In this document: positions 33,635 to 41,974 of the stretch, piece by piece
Numbering within the stretch: position 1 is the first letter of the stretch
Layout: the number at the start of each line of letters is the position of its first letter
DNA from: Amycolatopsis endophytica
GTDB lineage: Bacteria; Actinomycetota; Actinomycetes; Mycobacteriales; Pseudonocardiaceae
DNA: 64,000 nt
Assembly (NCBI RefSeq): GCF_013410405.1
Contig: NZ_JACCFK010000001.1
Span: forward strand, 868,001-932,000
Reading direction: 5' to 3'
The notes under the pieces: generated by a model
Database searches by the model: none
Told to the model about the DNA's origin: nothing
Seen by the model: the letters and a program-made list of their open reading frames with translations, nothing else
Program-made: the position numbers and the translations under genes

Positions 33635-34940
33635 GCGCCCGCTCCCGCCGGCGCTGCAACGCCCAGCGCGCCACCAGCACCACCGTCAGGACCAGCGGCG
33701 TCAGGATGTAGGCGTTGCCCAGCACGCTCTGCCAGAACTTCCAGTGCAGCTCGATGTTGCGCCCGTTCGGCAGCGCCAGCAGCACGCAGCTGATGAACAC
33801 CGCGACCACCGCGCCGGTGGCGACCCACCGCTTCCAGGCGGTGGCGAGAGTGGTCTGCGGCAGCCGCGACACGAGCAGCACGATCAGCGGCACCGCCCAC
33901 ACCCAGTGGTGCGACCACGAGATCGGCGAGGCCAGCAGCCCGAAGAACGCCGTGACCAGCAGCGCGGCCAGCGCCTGCCCGCGGCGGTGGAAGCGCAGCA
34001 TCAGCCACACGGCCGGGATCGCCAGCAGCACGGCCACGCCCATCGCCGCCTTCGACGCCCACGGCGCCAGATCGGTGAGCCGGTTCATCAGGCCGTTCAG
34101 CGACTGGTTGCCCGCCCAGTGCACCGGCCCGATGCGGCCGGTGTCGGAGATCGTCTTGGTCCAGTAGCGGATGGTGTCGCCGGGGATGAGCAGCAGCATC
34201 AGCAGCTGCATACCGAGGAACACACCCAGCGCGCGCATCGCCTCGCGGCGCTTGCCGGTGAAGAACAGGTGCGCCACGAACACCAGCGGGGTCAGCTTGA
34301 CCGCCGACGCGACGCCGACCAGCACGCCGCCCCAGCGCGTGTTCCGCGTGCTGATCACCAGCACGTCGAGCACCACGACCGCCATCAGGATCAGGTTGAT
34401 CTGACCGAGGAAGATCGTCCGCCACACCGGCTCCAGACCCAGCATGACCAGGGAGAACAGCAGCGTCGCGCGGGCGGGCGAGGACCACCAGCGGCGGACG
34501 GCGGGCGGGGTCGGCAGCGAGCCGATCGCCACGCGGACCACCAGTGCCATCGCGAGCACCGAGATCGCGGTCAGCACACCCCAGGCGACCTGGACCGGCA
34601 GGATCCCCAGCGGCACGAACAGCAGCGCGGCCGTCGGCGGGTAGGTGAACGGCAGCAGCGCCCACCACGGTTCCGGCGGCAGCGTGTTCGCGTCGTAGAG
34701 CGGATCGCCGTGCAGCAGGGTGATCGCCCCGGCCCGGTACACCGCGCTGTCCACGCCGAGCCGCCAGTCCAGCACCCAGCCGACGACGCCGAACACGATG
34801 GCGAGCAGCGGCACGAGCGACAGCAGCAGGATCGAGCGCGGCCGGACCGACAGCCGGACGAGCGAGGTCCGCAGGGCCAGGCGCGGGTGCGCCGGCTCGC
34901 CGAGCGGTTCGCCGCCGGTGGCGGGCACTGACTGGGTCAC
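33609..34940 (-). CDS. GT87-type membrane mannosyltransferase, second copy
   Basis: A 443-residue paralogue of the neighbouring protein with the same signatures: [38 protein letters not shown] and [14 protein letters not shown]. It has a longer cytoplasmic start (about 35 residues) and a basic C-terminal tail (RRRERARD). Its 3' end overlaps the second copy by 26 nt, so the two are surely one transcript. Tandem GT87 copies often mean successive sugar additions on the same acceptor. GTG start at 34940. Confidence 0.88.
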   Translation of the reverse strand: MTQSVPATGGEPLGEPAHPRLALRTSLVRLSVRPRSILLLSLVPLLAIVFGVVGWVLDWRLGVDSAVYRAGAITLLHGDPLYDANTLPPEPWWALLPFTYPPTAALLFVPLGILPVQVAWGVLTAISVLAMALVVRVAIGSLPTPPAVRRWWSSPARATLLFSLVMLGLEPVWRTIFLGQINLILMAVVVLDVLVISTRNTRWGGVLVGVASAVKLTPLVFVAHLFFTGKRREAMRALGVFLGMQLLMLLLIPGDTIRYWTKTISDTGRIGPVHWAGNQSLNGLMNRLTDLAPWASKAAMGVAVLLAIPAVWLMLRFHRRGQALAALLVTAFFGLLASPISWSHHWVWAVPLIVLLVSRLPQTTLATAWKRWVATGAVVAVFISCVLLALPNGRNIELHWKFWQSVLGNAYILTPLVLTVVLVARWALQRRRERARDDVTVAG

Positions 34941-34995
34941 CCTTTCAGGAAATCACGAATCGGTGTCGAAGGGGTAAGGAGGGTACGGCGCGCGG

Positions 34996-35811
34996 TCAGG
35001 TGTGCGCCAGGCCCTGCAGGAGATTGCACGCGGACTCGTGCGTCGCGGGCAGCCGGACCAGCTTGATCTTCGGCGGTCCGACGTGTTCCAGCTGGTCGTC
35101 GACCGACAGGCGCTCGTGCAGTTCGCGCCGCAGCAACACGGCCTTGTTCGCGATCCGGCCGTCGCGCGGCACCGCGGCGGCGACCGTCGACGGCCCGAGC
35201 GAGGCGACGCTCTCGCCGCCGTCGAACACGACACGCAGTGCCTCGGCGATCAGGATCATCGCGGTGAGACGCGGCCAGCCACCGATCCCGGACAGATCGA
35301 CCGAGACGACCAGCAGGGTGTGGTCCTCGGAGGCTTCGTGCCCTGGCCGGCCGTACAGCTCCCGCAGACGGGTCCGGAGGTAGGCCGCGGTCGGCAGGCC
35401 GGTGAGCGGATCGATCACCTCGACGCTGGCGAGCTTGTCCATCGCGACGTCCGCCCACGCCAGGGCGGCCACTCGGAGTAACCGCGAGGGCAACGCATCG
35501 ACGTCCGCACTCACCAGACCGTCGGAAGTTCCGGGCGTGGTGATCACCGCGTGCAATGCCGCGAGGTCAGCCAGGGTCTCCGGAAGACCGGCACCGGCGG
35601 CGGCCCTGGCACGGGCCAGTGCCGCGATCGGGATTTCCGGCGGTGCGTCGCGCAGCAGCGTCGCGCAGACGGTGTCGACCTCGGGCAGGGCCCAGTCGCT
35701 GGGGAAACGCCATCCGGCGGCCAGGCTCGCGGCCCGCCACCGCGACCGCAGCGCGCGCAGCGACCCGCCGGGTTCCGGTTCGAGCCGCACACCCCTGGCA
35801 GGCATGTCCAC
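34996..35811 (-). CDS. GGDEF-like domain protein, degenerate
   Basis: A 271-residue cytoplasmic protein. DPLTGLPTAAYLRTRLRELY in the middle is the usual start of a GGDEF diguanylate cyclase domain, and LLVVSVDLSGIGGWPRL matches the following strand, but the GGDEF catalytic motif itself is absent (GGESVASLGPS stands in its place). The N-terminal half is helical and unassigned. It could bind nucleotides or be a dead cyclase. GTG 35811 is preferred over TTG 35817 and ATG 35805 because AGAGGA lies 9 nt upstream. It is divergent from the membrane sigma factor gene. Confidence 0.72.
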   Translation of the reverse strand: MDMPARGVRLEPEPGGSLRALRSRWRAASLAAGWRFPSDWALPEVDTVCATLLRDAPPEIPIAALARARAAAGAGLPETLADLAALHAVITTPGTSDGLVSADVDALPSRLLRVAALAWADVAMDKLASVEVIDPLTGLPTAAYLRTRLRELYGRPGHEASEDHTLLVVSVDLSGIGGWPRLTAMILIAEALRVVFDGGESVASLGPSTVAAAVPRDGRIANKAVLLRRELHERLSVDDQLEHVGPPKIKLVRLPATHESACNLLQGLAHT

Positions 35812-35921
35812 TGACAACCGTCCTCTCGTCCGGCGACGCTCTTCTGGAGTAGTGACGAACAGGGCGGCTCACCGTGACGGAAATACACCATGCGGGTCAA
35901 CACGGCGAGGTCCCGCGTGAC

Positions 35922-35948
35922 GGAACGGGACGGGTCAGTCACACTGTT
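35922..35948 (+). promoter_or_regulatory. possible ECF-type promoter of the sigma factor gene
   Basis: GGAAC (35922-35926), the common -35 core of ECF promoters, is followed after 16-17 nt by ACTGTT. Transcription would start about 25-30 nt before the GTG at 35976, which has an AGGAG site. It suggests that the sigma factor reads its own gene. The -10 match is weak. Confidence 0.3.
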
Positions 35949-35975
35949 CCCGCGAAGACTGGGGATAGGAGAGCG

Positions 35976-38141
35976 GTGTCGACCCTTCCGGCCGATTTCG
36001 AGGGCATGAGCGACGCGGAGCTGATCAGCGACGTGCGTTCCGGGACTCTGGCCGCGTACGGCACGCTCTATGAACGGCACGTCGGCGCGGCCTACAACCT
36101 GGCGCGCCAGCTCGCGCGGTCCACCGCCGAGGCCGACGACCTGGTCTCCGACGCGTTCGCCAAGGTCCTGGACACGTTGCGCGCCGGTAAGGGCCCGGAC
36201 AGCGCCTTCCGTGCGTACCTGCTCACCGCGCTGCGGCACACCGCCTACGACAAGACACGCAAGGACAAGCGCGTCGACCTCAACGAGGACATGACCACGG
36301 TCGGCGCCGAGGCGCTGACCGTCCCGTTCTCCGACACCGCGGTCGCCGGGCTGGAGCGGACGATGGCGGCGAAGGCGTTCGCGTCGCTGCCCGAACGGTG
36401 GCAGGCGGTGCTCTGGCACACCGAGATCGAGCAGCAGAGCCCGGCCGAGGTCGCGCCGCTGCTCGGCCTGACGCCCAACGGCGTGTCCGCGCTGGCCTAC
36501 CGTGCCCGCGAGGGTCTGCGGCAGGCCTACCTGCAGGTCCATCTCGCCGAGACGTCCGCGGACAAGTGCCGGGCCTGTGCCGACCGGCTGGGTGCCTGGA
36601 CCAGGGACGGACTGTCCAAGAGGGAACGCGCCCAGGTCGAAACCCACCTCGACGAGTGCGCGGACTGCCGTGCGCTGGCCGCCGAGCTGGCCGAGGTCAA
36701 CGGCGCCCTGCGGGCGATCATCGCGCCGATCGTGCTGGGCGGGGCCGCGCTGGGCTACCTCGCGACCGCGGGCAAGGCGACGGCGGCCACCGTGGCGACC
36801 GCGGGAGCGGCGGCGGGCTCCGCCGGTGGCGCCGCTTCGCTCGCGGCCGCCGGGCCGCGCCAGTTCGTGGGCGTCGGCGTGTCCGGTGTCGCGGTGGCTG
36901 CCGCGGTGGCGGCGGCGCTGGCCGCGGGCGGCGGTGACCAGGAGATCCCGGCGGCCGCCGCCGCGCCGGCGCCGCCACCGGCCGTCGCGCCCGCGCAGCC
37001 CCCGGCCGCGCCACCGCCCGCCGCTCCCCCGGCCGCGCCACCGCCGGCTCCGGCCGTCGAACCGGCGCCACCTCCGGTCGCGCCCGCGGCGCCCGCCCCG
37101 GAACCGCCCCCGCCGCCGGGCGCGGCGCCCGCGAGCATCACCGCGGAGGGGCCGACCTCGACGGTCGAACTCGAACCGGGCGGTGACCCGGTCGCGCTGC
37201 CGATCACGGTGCGCAACAACGGCGGCACGGTGTCCGATCCCGTGTCGGCGACGCTGAACCTGCCGCAGGGCATCCGGGCGGTGCCCGCCGGCGGCGGTGG
37301 CGGGGGCGCAGGCGGTGCCCGCGCCTTCGGCACGCAGGCGCAGGCCGGGCCGCTGCTGGTCGACTGCCCGCCGGGCACCGGCACGGTCACCTGCACGACC
37401 CCGCGGGGGCTGCAGCCGGGTGAGAGCGCGGTGCTGACCTTCCTGCTGAAGGCCGACGAGGGCGCGACGTCGGGTCAGGTCACCGGATCGGTGAACGCGG
37501 GGACGAACGTCCGCGTCTCGGTCAACGTGCCCGTCTCGGTGTCGGAGGCGCCGGACAAGCTGGCGCTGGACGCGAAGGCGGTGTGGAGCGGCCAGCCGCT
37601 GTGGGGCCACTCCGTGTGGCTCTCGGTCGACGTGACCAACAACGGCCCCAACACGAAGCCGGTCACCCTCCTCGTCGACGACGACGCCCGCCTGATCCTG
37701 GGCGGCTTCCGCGCCGCCTGTTCGAGCGGCGAAACGACCACGTGCACCAGTCTGAGCGCCCTGAAACCGGGCGAGCACCTGCGGTTGTGGTTCGAGGTGG
37801 ACCGGCCGCACAAGCAGGTACGCACGCTCACGGTCTCGGCCACGCTGGGCACGGCGAACGTCTCCCGCACGGTGACCTTCGACTGCGGTTTCCCGTTCTG
37901 CCATGTGCCCACGCCGGGGCTGCTGCCGACGAAGACCACCACTGCGCCGACCACCACGTCGAAGCCGGAGACGACCACCTCGCGCGAGCCGACGACGACC
38001 ACGCCCACCACGACGCCGACCACCACCATCACGACGCCGACGCCGACGCCGACGCCGAGCAGCACGACGACGACCACGTCGGAGTCCAAGCACCACGACC
38101 GCCCGTGGTGGTGGCTGCCGTGGATCCCGTACCCGAATTGA
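35976..38141 (+). CDS. membrane-spanning ECF sigma factor with extracytoplasmic domains
   Basis: A 721-residue fusion. Residues 10-100 hold sigma region 2 (DDLVSDAFAKVL) and about 125-185 region 4 (SLPERWQAVLWHTEIEQQ, LGLTPNGVSALAYRAREGL). A zinc-finger anti-sigma-like motif follows (Cys198, Cys201, His224, Cys228, Cys231), then a membrane segment near 297-320, a Pro/Ala-rich wall-spanning stretch (325-390), two DUF11/CARDB-like beta domains (390-640) with paired cysteines, a Thr-rich linker (650-702) and a short aromatic tail, HHDRPWWWLPWIPYPN. GTG 35976 has AGGAG upstream. It should sense something outside and free or direct the sigma part inside. Confidence 0.85.
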   Translation: MSTLPADFEGMSDAELISDVRSGTLAAYGTLYERHVGAAYNLARQLARSTAEADDLVSDAFAKVLDTLRAGKGPDSAFRAYLLTALRHTAYDKTRKDKRVDLNEDMTTVGAEALTVPFSDTAVAGLERTMAAKAFASLPERWQAVLWHTEIEQQSPAEVAPLLGLTPNGVSALAYRAREGLRQAYLQVHLAETSADKCRACADRLGAWTRDGLSKRERAQVETHLDECADCRALAAELAEVNGALRAIIAPIVLGGAALGYLATAGKATAATVATAGAAAGSAGGAASLAAAGPRQFVGVGVSGVAVAAAVAAALAAGGGDQEIPAAAAAPAPPPAVAPAQPPAAPPPAAPPAAPPPAPAVEPAPPPVAPAAPAPEPPPPPGAAPASITAEGPTSTVELEPGGDPVALPITVRNNGGTVSDPVSATLNLPQGIRAVPAGGGGGGAGGARAFGTQAQAGPLLVDCPPGTGTVTCTTPRGLQPGESAVLTFLLKADEGATSGQVTGSVNAGTNVRVSVNVPVSVSEAPDKLALDAKAVWSGQPLWGHSVWLSVDVTNNGPNTKPVTLLVDDDARLILGGFRAACSSGETTTCTSLSALKPGEHLRLWFEVDRPHKQVRTLTVSATLGTANVSRTVTFDCGFPFCHVPTPGLLPTKTTTAPTTTSKPETTTSREPTTTTPTTTPTTTITTPTPTPTPSSTTTTTSESKHHDRPWWWLPWIPYPN

Positions 38142-38219
38142 TCTCCGGCGGATTGGGATGAAACCGGCTCACCCGCCGCCTGACGATCCGGTCTTCCGCG
38201 GACTACGTAGACTGCGCAC

Positions 38220-38747
38220 GTGACCGTTGTGGAAAGCGTGTTGTCGCACACGCCTGAGCCATTACGCGCAGTGTTGATCAAGCATCGCGAGCTGCTCAAA
38301 TTCGCGTTGGTCGGCGGAACGACATTCGTGGTCGACAACGGTGTCTGGTACCTGCTGAAACTCAGCGTGCTGGAAGACAAGCCGACCACCGCGAAAGCGA
38401 TCGCGATCATCGTCGCGACGATCGTGAACTACGTTCTCAACCGCGAATGGTCGTTCCGGACCCGCGGTGGCCGGGAAAGGCACCACGAGGCCGCGTTGTT
38501 CTTCGTGATCAGCGGGCTGGCCGTGGCCGTGAATCTGGTCCCGTTGTGGGCGTCGCGGTATGTGTTCCACCTGGAATTGCCGCACGTGAGCAGGTTCGTG
38601 CAGGAAACCGCGGACTTCGTCAGCGGATCCATCATCGGCATGCTGCTGGCCATGGTGTTCAAGTTCTGGGGTTTCAAGAAGTGGGTTTTCCCGGACGAGC
38701 TGGGCCAGCGCCGCCGGGACTCCCACCGCACCGACACCACCGCCTAG
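38220..38747 (+). CDS. GtrA family membrane protein
   Basis: A 175-residue protein with four membrane helices. FALVGGTTFVVDNGVWYLL and the NYVLNREWSF motif are classic for GtrA, a family of proposed polyprenyl-phosphate-sugar flippases. It holds the place of Rv3277 in M. tuberculosis. GTG start at 38220, following the sigma factor gene by 78 nt. Its TAG overlaps the stop of the convergent histidine kinase (CTAG). Confidence 0.92.
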   Translation: MTVVESVLSHTPEPLRAVLIKHRELLKFALVGGTTFVVDNGVWYLLKLSVLEDKPTTAKAIAIIVATIVNYVLNREWSFRTRGGRERHHEAALFFVISGLAVAVNLVPLWASRYVFHLELPHVSRFVQETADFVSGSIIGMLLAMVFKFWGFKKWVFPDELGQRRRDSHRTDTTA

Positions 38748-40033
38748 CGCGGCACGCGTTCCGCGGGCCAGCGCACCTCCGGCACGTCCCCCGGATACGG
38801 CACCCGCAGGAACAGCGAGAACACCGCGGGCCGGCGGCTCGACAGCTCCAGCCGCCCGCCGTCCGCCTCCGCGAGGGCTCGCGCCAGCGCCAGCCCGACG
38901 CCGGTCGACCCGCCGCCGGAGAAGCCGCGCTCGAAAATGTGCGGTGCCAGGTCGTCGGGGATCCCGGAGCCGGTGTCGCTCACCTCCACCACCACCGTCG
39001 CTTCCGTCTCGCCGCGGCGGGCCGCCAGCGTGACCGTTCCGGCGCCGTGACGCAGCGCGTTGTCCAGCAGCACGCCGACGACCTCCCGCAGCCTCCCCGG
39101 CGTCGCGCGCGCCATCAGACCCTCGCCGATCCGCAGGCGCAGATTGCGGCCCTCCGCCCGCAGCAACTGCCGCCACTCCTGGGCCACCTCGGGCAGTTCG
39201 GCCGCCAGCTCCAGCGCCTCGGCGTCGACCTCGCTCGCCGCGCGGGCCGCCGCCAGCAGCTCCTCCAGCGCCTCCGACAACCGGTCGGCCTGCTCCTGCG
39301 CCGCCCGCGCCTCCTCCGCGATGTCCGGATCGTCCGACACCGTCAGCGATTCCAGCCGCAGCTGCAACGCCGTCAGACGGCTCCGCAGCTGGTGCGACAC
39401 GTCCCCGACCAGCTGACGTTCCCGCTGCACGAGCTGCGCCAGCGCGGTACCGGAGGTGTCCAGCGCCTCGGCCACCATGTCCAGCTCGCCGATGCTGTAC
39501 CGGCTCGGGTCCGGCCGGAAGTCACCACCGCCGAGCCGTGCCGCGCGCTCCGCGACATGCCGCAGCGGTTTCGCCAGACGGCGCGCGGTCACGGTCGCCA
39601 CCACGGTTCCGATCGTCACCGAGAACACGACCAGCAGCAGCACCGCGAGCGTCACCGTCGTCTGCCGGGACCGCAGCGGCCCGGACGGGATCGACAGCTC
39701 CAGGTGCCCCTGCCGCGCCAGTTGCACGGTGGCCGTCACCGGGTCCGCGCCGGGGTCGGCGCCCTCGGTCATCCGGTCCTGACCCGGCACCTCGACCAGG
39801 AGCTTGCCGCCCTGCGGGATCGCGACCGACACCTGCACGAGGTCGTTCTGGTCGAGCGCGCCGTCGGCGAGTTCGGTGTCCAGCGTCGCGGCGATCTGGG
39901 CGGCGCGGCCGGCGAGGTCCTCGTTGTAGATGCTGTCGACGAGCTTCCACGCGGTGACGCCGAGCGGGATGCCCAGCGCCGCCGCGGTGACCGCGACGGC
40001 CAGCAGGATGGCGAGCAGGATCCGGCGGCGCAC
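38744..40033 (-). CDS. two-component sensor histidine kinase
   Basis: A 429-residue membrane kinase: helices at about residues 5-30 and 125-150 bracket an extracytoplasmic domain, then HAMP (ARRLAKPLRHVAERAA), the phospho-acceptor His214 in LVGDVSHQLRSRLTAL, and an ATPase domain with N, G1 (DTGSGIP) and G2 (GSTGVGLALA) boxes. The GTG at 40033 overlaps the stop of the response regulator gene by one base, so the pair is coupled. The stimulus is unknown; neighbours suggest the envelope. Confidence 0.93.
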   Translation of the reverse strand: MRRRILLAILLAVAVTAAALGIPLGVTAWKLVDSIYNEDLAGRAAQIAATLDTELADGALDQNDLVQVSVAIPQGGKLLVEVPGQDRMTEGADPGADPVTATVQLARQGHLELSIPSGPLRSRQTTVTLAVLLLVVFSVTIGTVVATVTARRLAKPLRHVAERAARLGGGDFRPDPSRYSIGELDMVAEALDTSGTALAQLVQRERQLVGDVSHQLRSRLTALQLRLESLTVSDDPDIAEEARAAQEQADRLSEALEELLAAARAASEVDAEALELAAELPEVAQEWRQLLRAEGRNLRLRIGEGLMARATPGRLREVVGVLLDNALRHGAGTVTLAARRGETEATVVVEVSDTGSGIPDDLAPHIFERGFSGGGSTGVGLALARALAEADGGRLELSSRRPAVFSLFLRVPYPGDVPEVRWPAERVPR

Positions 40034-40731
40034 TAGTCTGCGTTGAACCGGAAGCCGACGCCGCGGACGGTCGCGATCCGCCGTTCACCGTCGCCGTGGT
40101 GGATCACCGAGCCCTTGCCGTCGCTCGACACGGACAGCTTCCGGCGCAGCCACGACATGTGCATGTCGAGCGTCTTCGACGTCTTGGACTCCAGGTCGTT
40201 CCACACCTCGGACAGGATTTCGTCGCGGCTCACGACCTGCCCGGCGTGGCTCATCAGCACACGCAGCAGCTCGAACTCCTTGTTCGCCAGCTGCACCTCG
40301 CGGCCGTCGACGAGCACCATCCGCGCGCCCAGGTCCATTCGCACGCCGCCGGCTTCGAGCACCTCGGGGGCGCGGCGGCGCAGCAGCGCGCGGATGCGGG
40401 CGAGCAGCTCGGCCAAGCGGAACGGTTTGGCCACGTAGTCGTCGGCCCCGGCGTCGAGACCGACCACGAAGTCGACCTCGTCGGTGCGGGCGGTGAGCAT
40501 CAGCACCGGCAGTTCGCTGCCGTTCGCGCGGAGCCTGCGGCACACTTCGAGGCCGTCCATGCCGGGCAGACCGAGGTCGAGTACGAGCAGGTCCACCCGC
40601 TTGGCTTGCGTGACGTCCAGTACCGCGGGACCGTCCGCGACGACCTCGACGTCGTAGCCCTCCCGTTCGAGCGCGCGCGACAGCGGGTCCGCGATCGCCG
40701 GGTCGTCCTCGGCCAGCAACACCATGCTCAC
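40033..40731 (-). CDS. OmpR-family response regulator
   Basis: A 232-residue regulator with a receiver domain (acidic pair Asp9/Asp10, phosphorylated Asp52 in LLVLDLGLPG, Lys in VAKPFRL) and a winged-helix DNA-binding domain (NKEFELLRVLMSHAGQVVSRDE). Partner of the kinase downstream. A GTG at 40731 and an ATG at 40725 are both usable starts. It is divergent from the hisN-type gene, 41 nt away. Confidence 0.94.
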   Translation of the reverse strand: MSMVLLAEDDPAIADPLSRALEREGYDVEVVADGPAVLDVTQAKRVDLLVLDLGLPGMDGLEVCRRLRANGSELPVLMLTARTDEVDFVVGLDAGADDYVAKPFRLAELLARIRALLRRRAPEVLEAGGVRMDLGARMVLVDGREVQLANKEFELLRVLMSHAGQVVSRDEILSEVWNDLESKTSKTLDMHMSWLRRKLSVSSDGKGSVIHHGDGERRIATVRGVGFRFNAD

Positions 40732-40772
40732 CTGGCCAACTCTACGACCGCGCTCCGTGAAACCATCGTGGC

Positions 40773-41555
40773 GTGGCAGGCTACTCGGACGATCTCATCC
40801 TGGCGGGGAAGCTGGCGGACGCGGCGGACGCGATCACCACGGCCCGGTTCCGCGCGCGCGACCTCAAGATCAGCAGCAAGCCGGACCGCACCCCGGTCAC
40901 CGACGCCGACACCGCCGTCGAGGACGCCGTGCGCGAAATCCTCGCCGCCGAGCGCCCGGACGACAACGTGGCGGGCGAGGAACGTGGCGGCACCGCGTGG
41001 GAGTCGGGCCGGGCGTGGGTGCTGGACCCGATCGACGGCACCAAGAACTTCCTCCGGGGCGGCCCGGTGTGGGCGACGCTGATCGCACTGGTGGACGAGG
41101 GGCGGCCGGTGGCCGGGATGGTGAGCGCACCACTGCTGGGCCGCCGCTGGTGGGCCTCGGCGGGCGGGGGCGCGTGGATGAGCGACCAGGCCGGCGAGCG
41201 CCGGATCTCGGTCTCGGCCGTGTCGTCCCTGTCGGACGCCTACCTGTCCACCACCGACCTGAACTCGTGGATCGAACACCACTCCCGCGAGGCGTACCTG
41301 GGGTTGGTCGACGCCTGCTGGGAAACCCGCGCCTTCGGCGATTTCTGGCACCACTGCCTGGTGGCCGAGGGCGCCATCGACCTGGCGGCGGAACCGATCG
41401 TCAACCCGTGGGACGTCGCGCCCATGCAGGTTCTGCTGAGCGAGGCCGGCGGCCAGTTCAGCGACCTCACCGGCGCGGTGCGCTTCGACGGCGGTTCAGC
41501 ACTGTCCTCGAACGGCCACCTGCACGACGAGGCCCTGCGGCACGTGCGGCGATAG
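40773..41555 (+). CDS. hisN: inositol-monophosphatase-family histidinol-phosphatase
   Basis: A 260-residue metal-dependent phosphatase. WVLDPIDGTKNF and GEERGG supply the metal ligands, and PIVNPWDVAPMQVLLSEAGG is the C-terminal signature. It is most like the actinobacterial HisN group (Rv3137), which releases histidinol from histidinol phosphate; inositol-1-phosphatase activity is the alternative. It is not in a his operon here. GTG start at 40773. Confidence 0.82.
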   Translation: MAGYSDDLILAGKLADAADAITTARFRARDLKISSKPDRTPVTDADTAVEDAVREILAAERPDDNVAGEERGGTAWESGRAWVLDPIDGTKNFLRGGPVWATLIALVDEGRPVAGMVSAPLLGRRWWASAGGGAWMSDQAGERRISVSAVSSLSDAYLSTTDLNSWIEHHSREAYLGLVDACWETRAFGDFWHHCLVAEGAIDLAAEPIVNPWDVAPMQVLLSEAGGQFSDLTGAVRFDGGSALSSNGHLHDEALRHVRR

Positions 41556-41579
41556 CCACCCACCCACGCACCCAGCGGC

Positions 41580-41597
41580 CCCGCGCCCTGAACCGGC
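41580..41597. repeat. copy 2 of the dispersed 18-nt intergenic repeat
   Basis: CCCGCGCCCTGAACCGGC, identical to 9553-9570, in the 140-nt gap between hisN and the convergent immunity-like gene. The same gap contains CTCGCTGACGCTCGC (41680-41694), whose reverse complement occurs at 17770-17784 in another repeat-rich convergent gap. Confidence 0.7.
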
Positions 41598-41695
41598 AGC
41601 CTGGCACGCAACCGAACCACGACCTCACCCACACCCCGGTCAGGGTCCTTTTCGCACGCAGCGCTCAGCCTTATTGCAGCTCGCTGACGCTCGCC

Positions 41696-41974
41696 TCACG
41701 CGGGCGCGGGCAGCAGTCCGACGGCGCCGCGGGCAACCTGTGACCAGGCCAGCCTGCCGAACAGGTAGTGGCAGGCGACCTGTTCGTTGGTGAAGCGGGC
41801 CCAGTCGTAGCGGTTGCCCTGCTCGCGCCAGAACACCTCCCACACCGGGCCGCCCTCCTCGGACTCCTCGACCCGCAGCAGGCACCACGCGTTGTCGGCT
41901 TCCGCGCCGACCGAGATCACCTCGCGCGGCACTCCGAGGGCCGCCAGCCACCGCACGATCGACTCGACGTTCAC
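41696..41974 (-). CDS. putative immunity protein of the TNT toxin
   Basis: A 92-residue cytoplasmic protein with no signal peptide, coupled to the toxin gene by an ATGA overlap (41971-41974). It has many aromatic and charged residues (VWEVFWREQGNRYDWARFT). No domain is recognised, but a small gene fused translationally to the 3' side of a polymorphic toxin is normally the antidote. It does not look like the M. tuberculosis immunity factor IFT (which is longer), so it may be a different inhibitor. Function is inferred from position. Confidence 0.68.
   Translation of the reverse strand: MNVESIVRWLAALGVPREVISVGAEADNAWCLLRVEESEEGGPVWEVFWREQGNRYDWARFTNEQVACHYLFGRLAWSQVARGAVGLLPAPA

Noticed and set aside
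35544..38096. 850-codon open frame on the minus strand opposite the membrane sigma factor
   Set aside because: Low-complexity Arg/Gly sequence mirrored from Pro/Ala/Thr codons; no recognisable domain.
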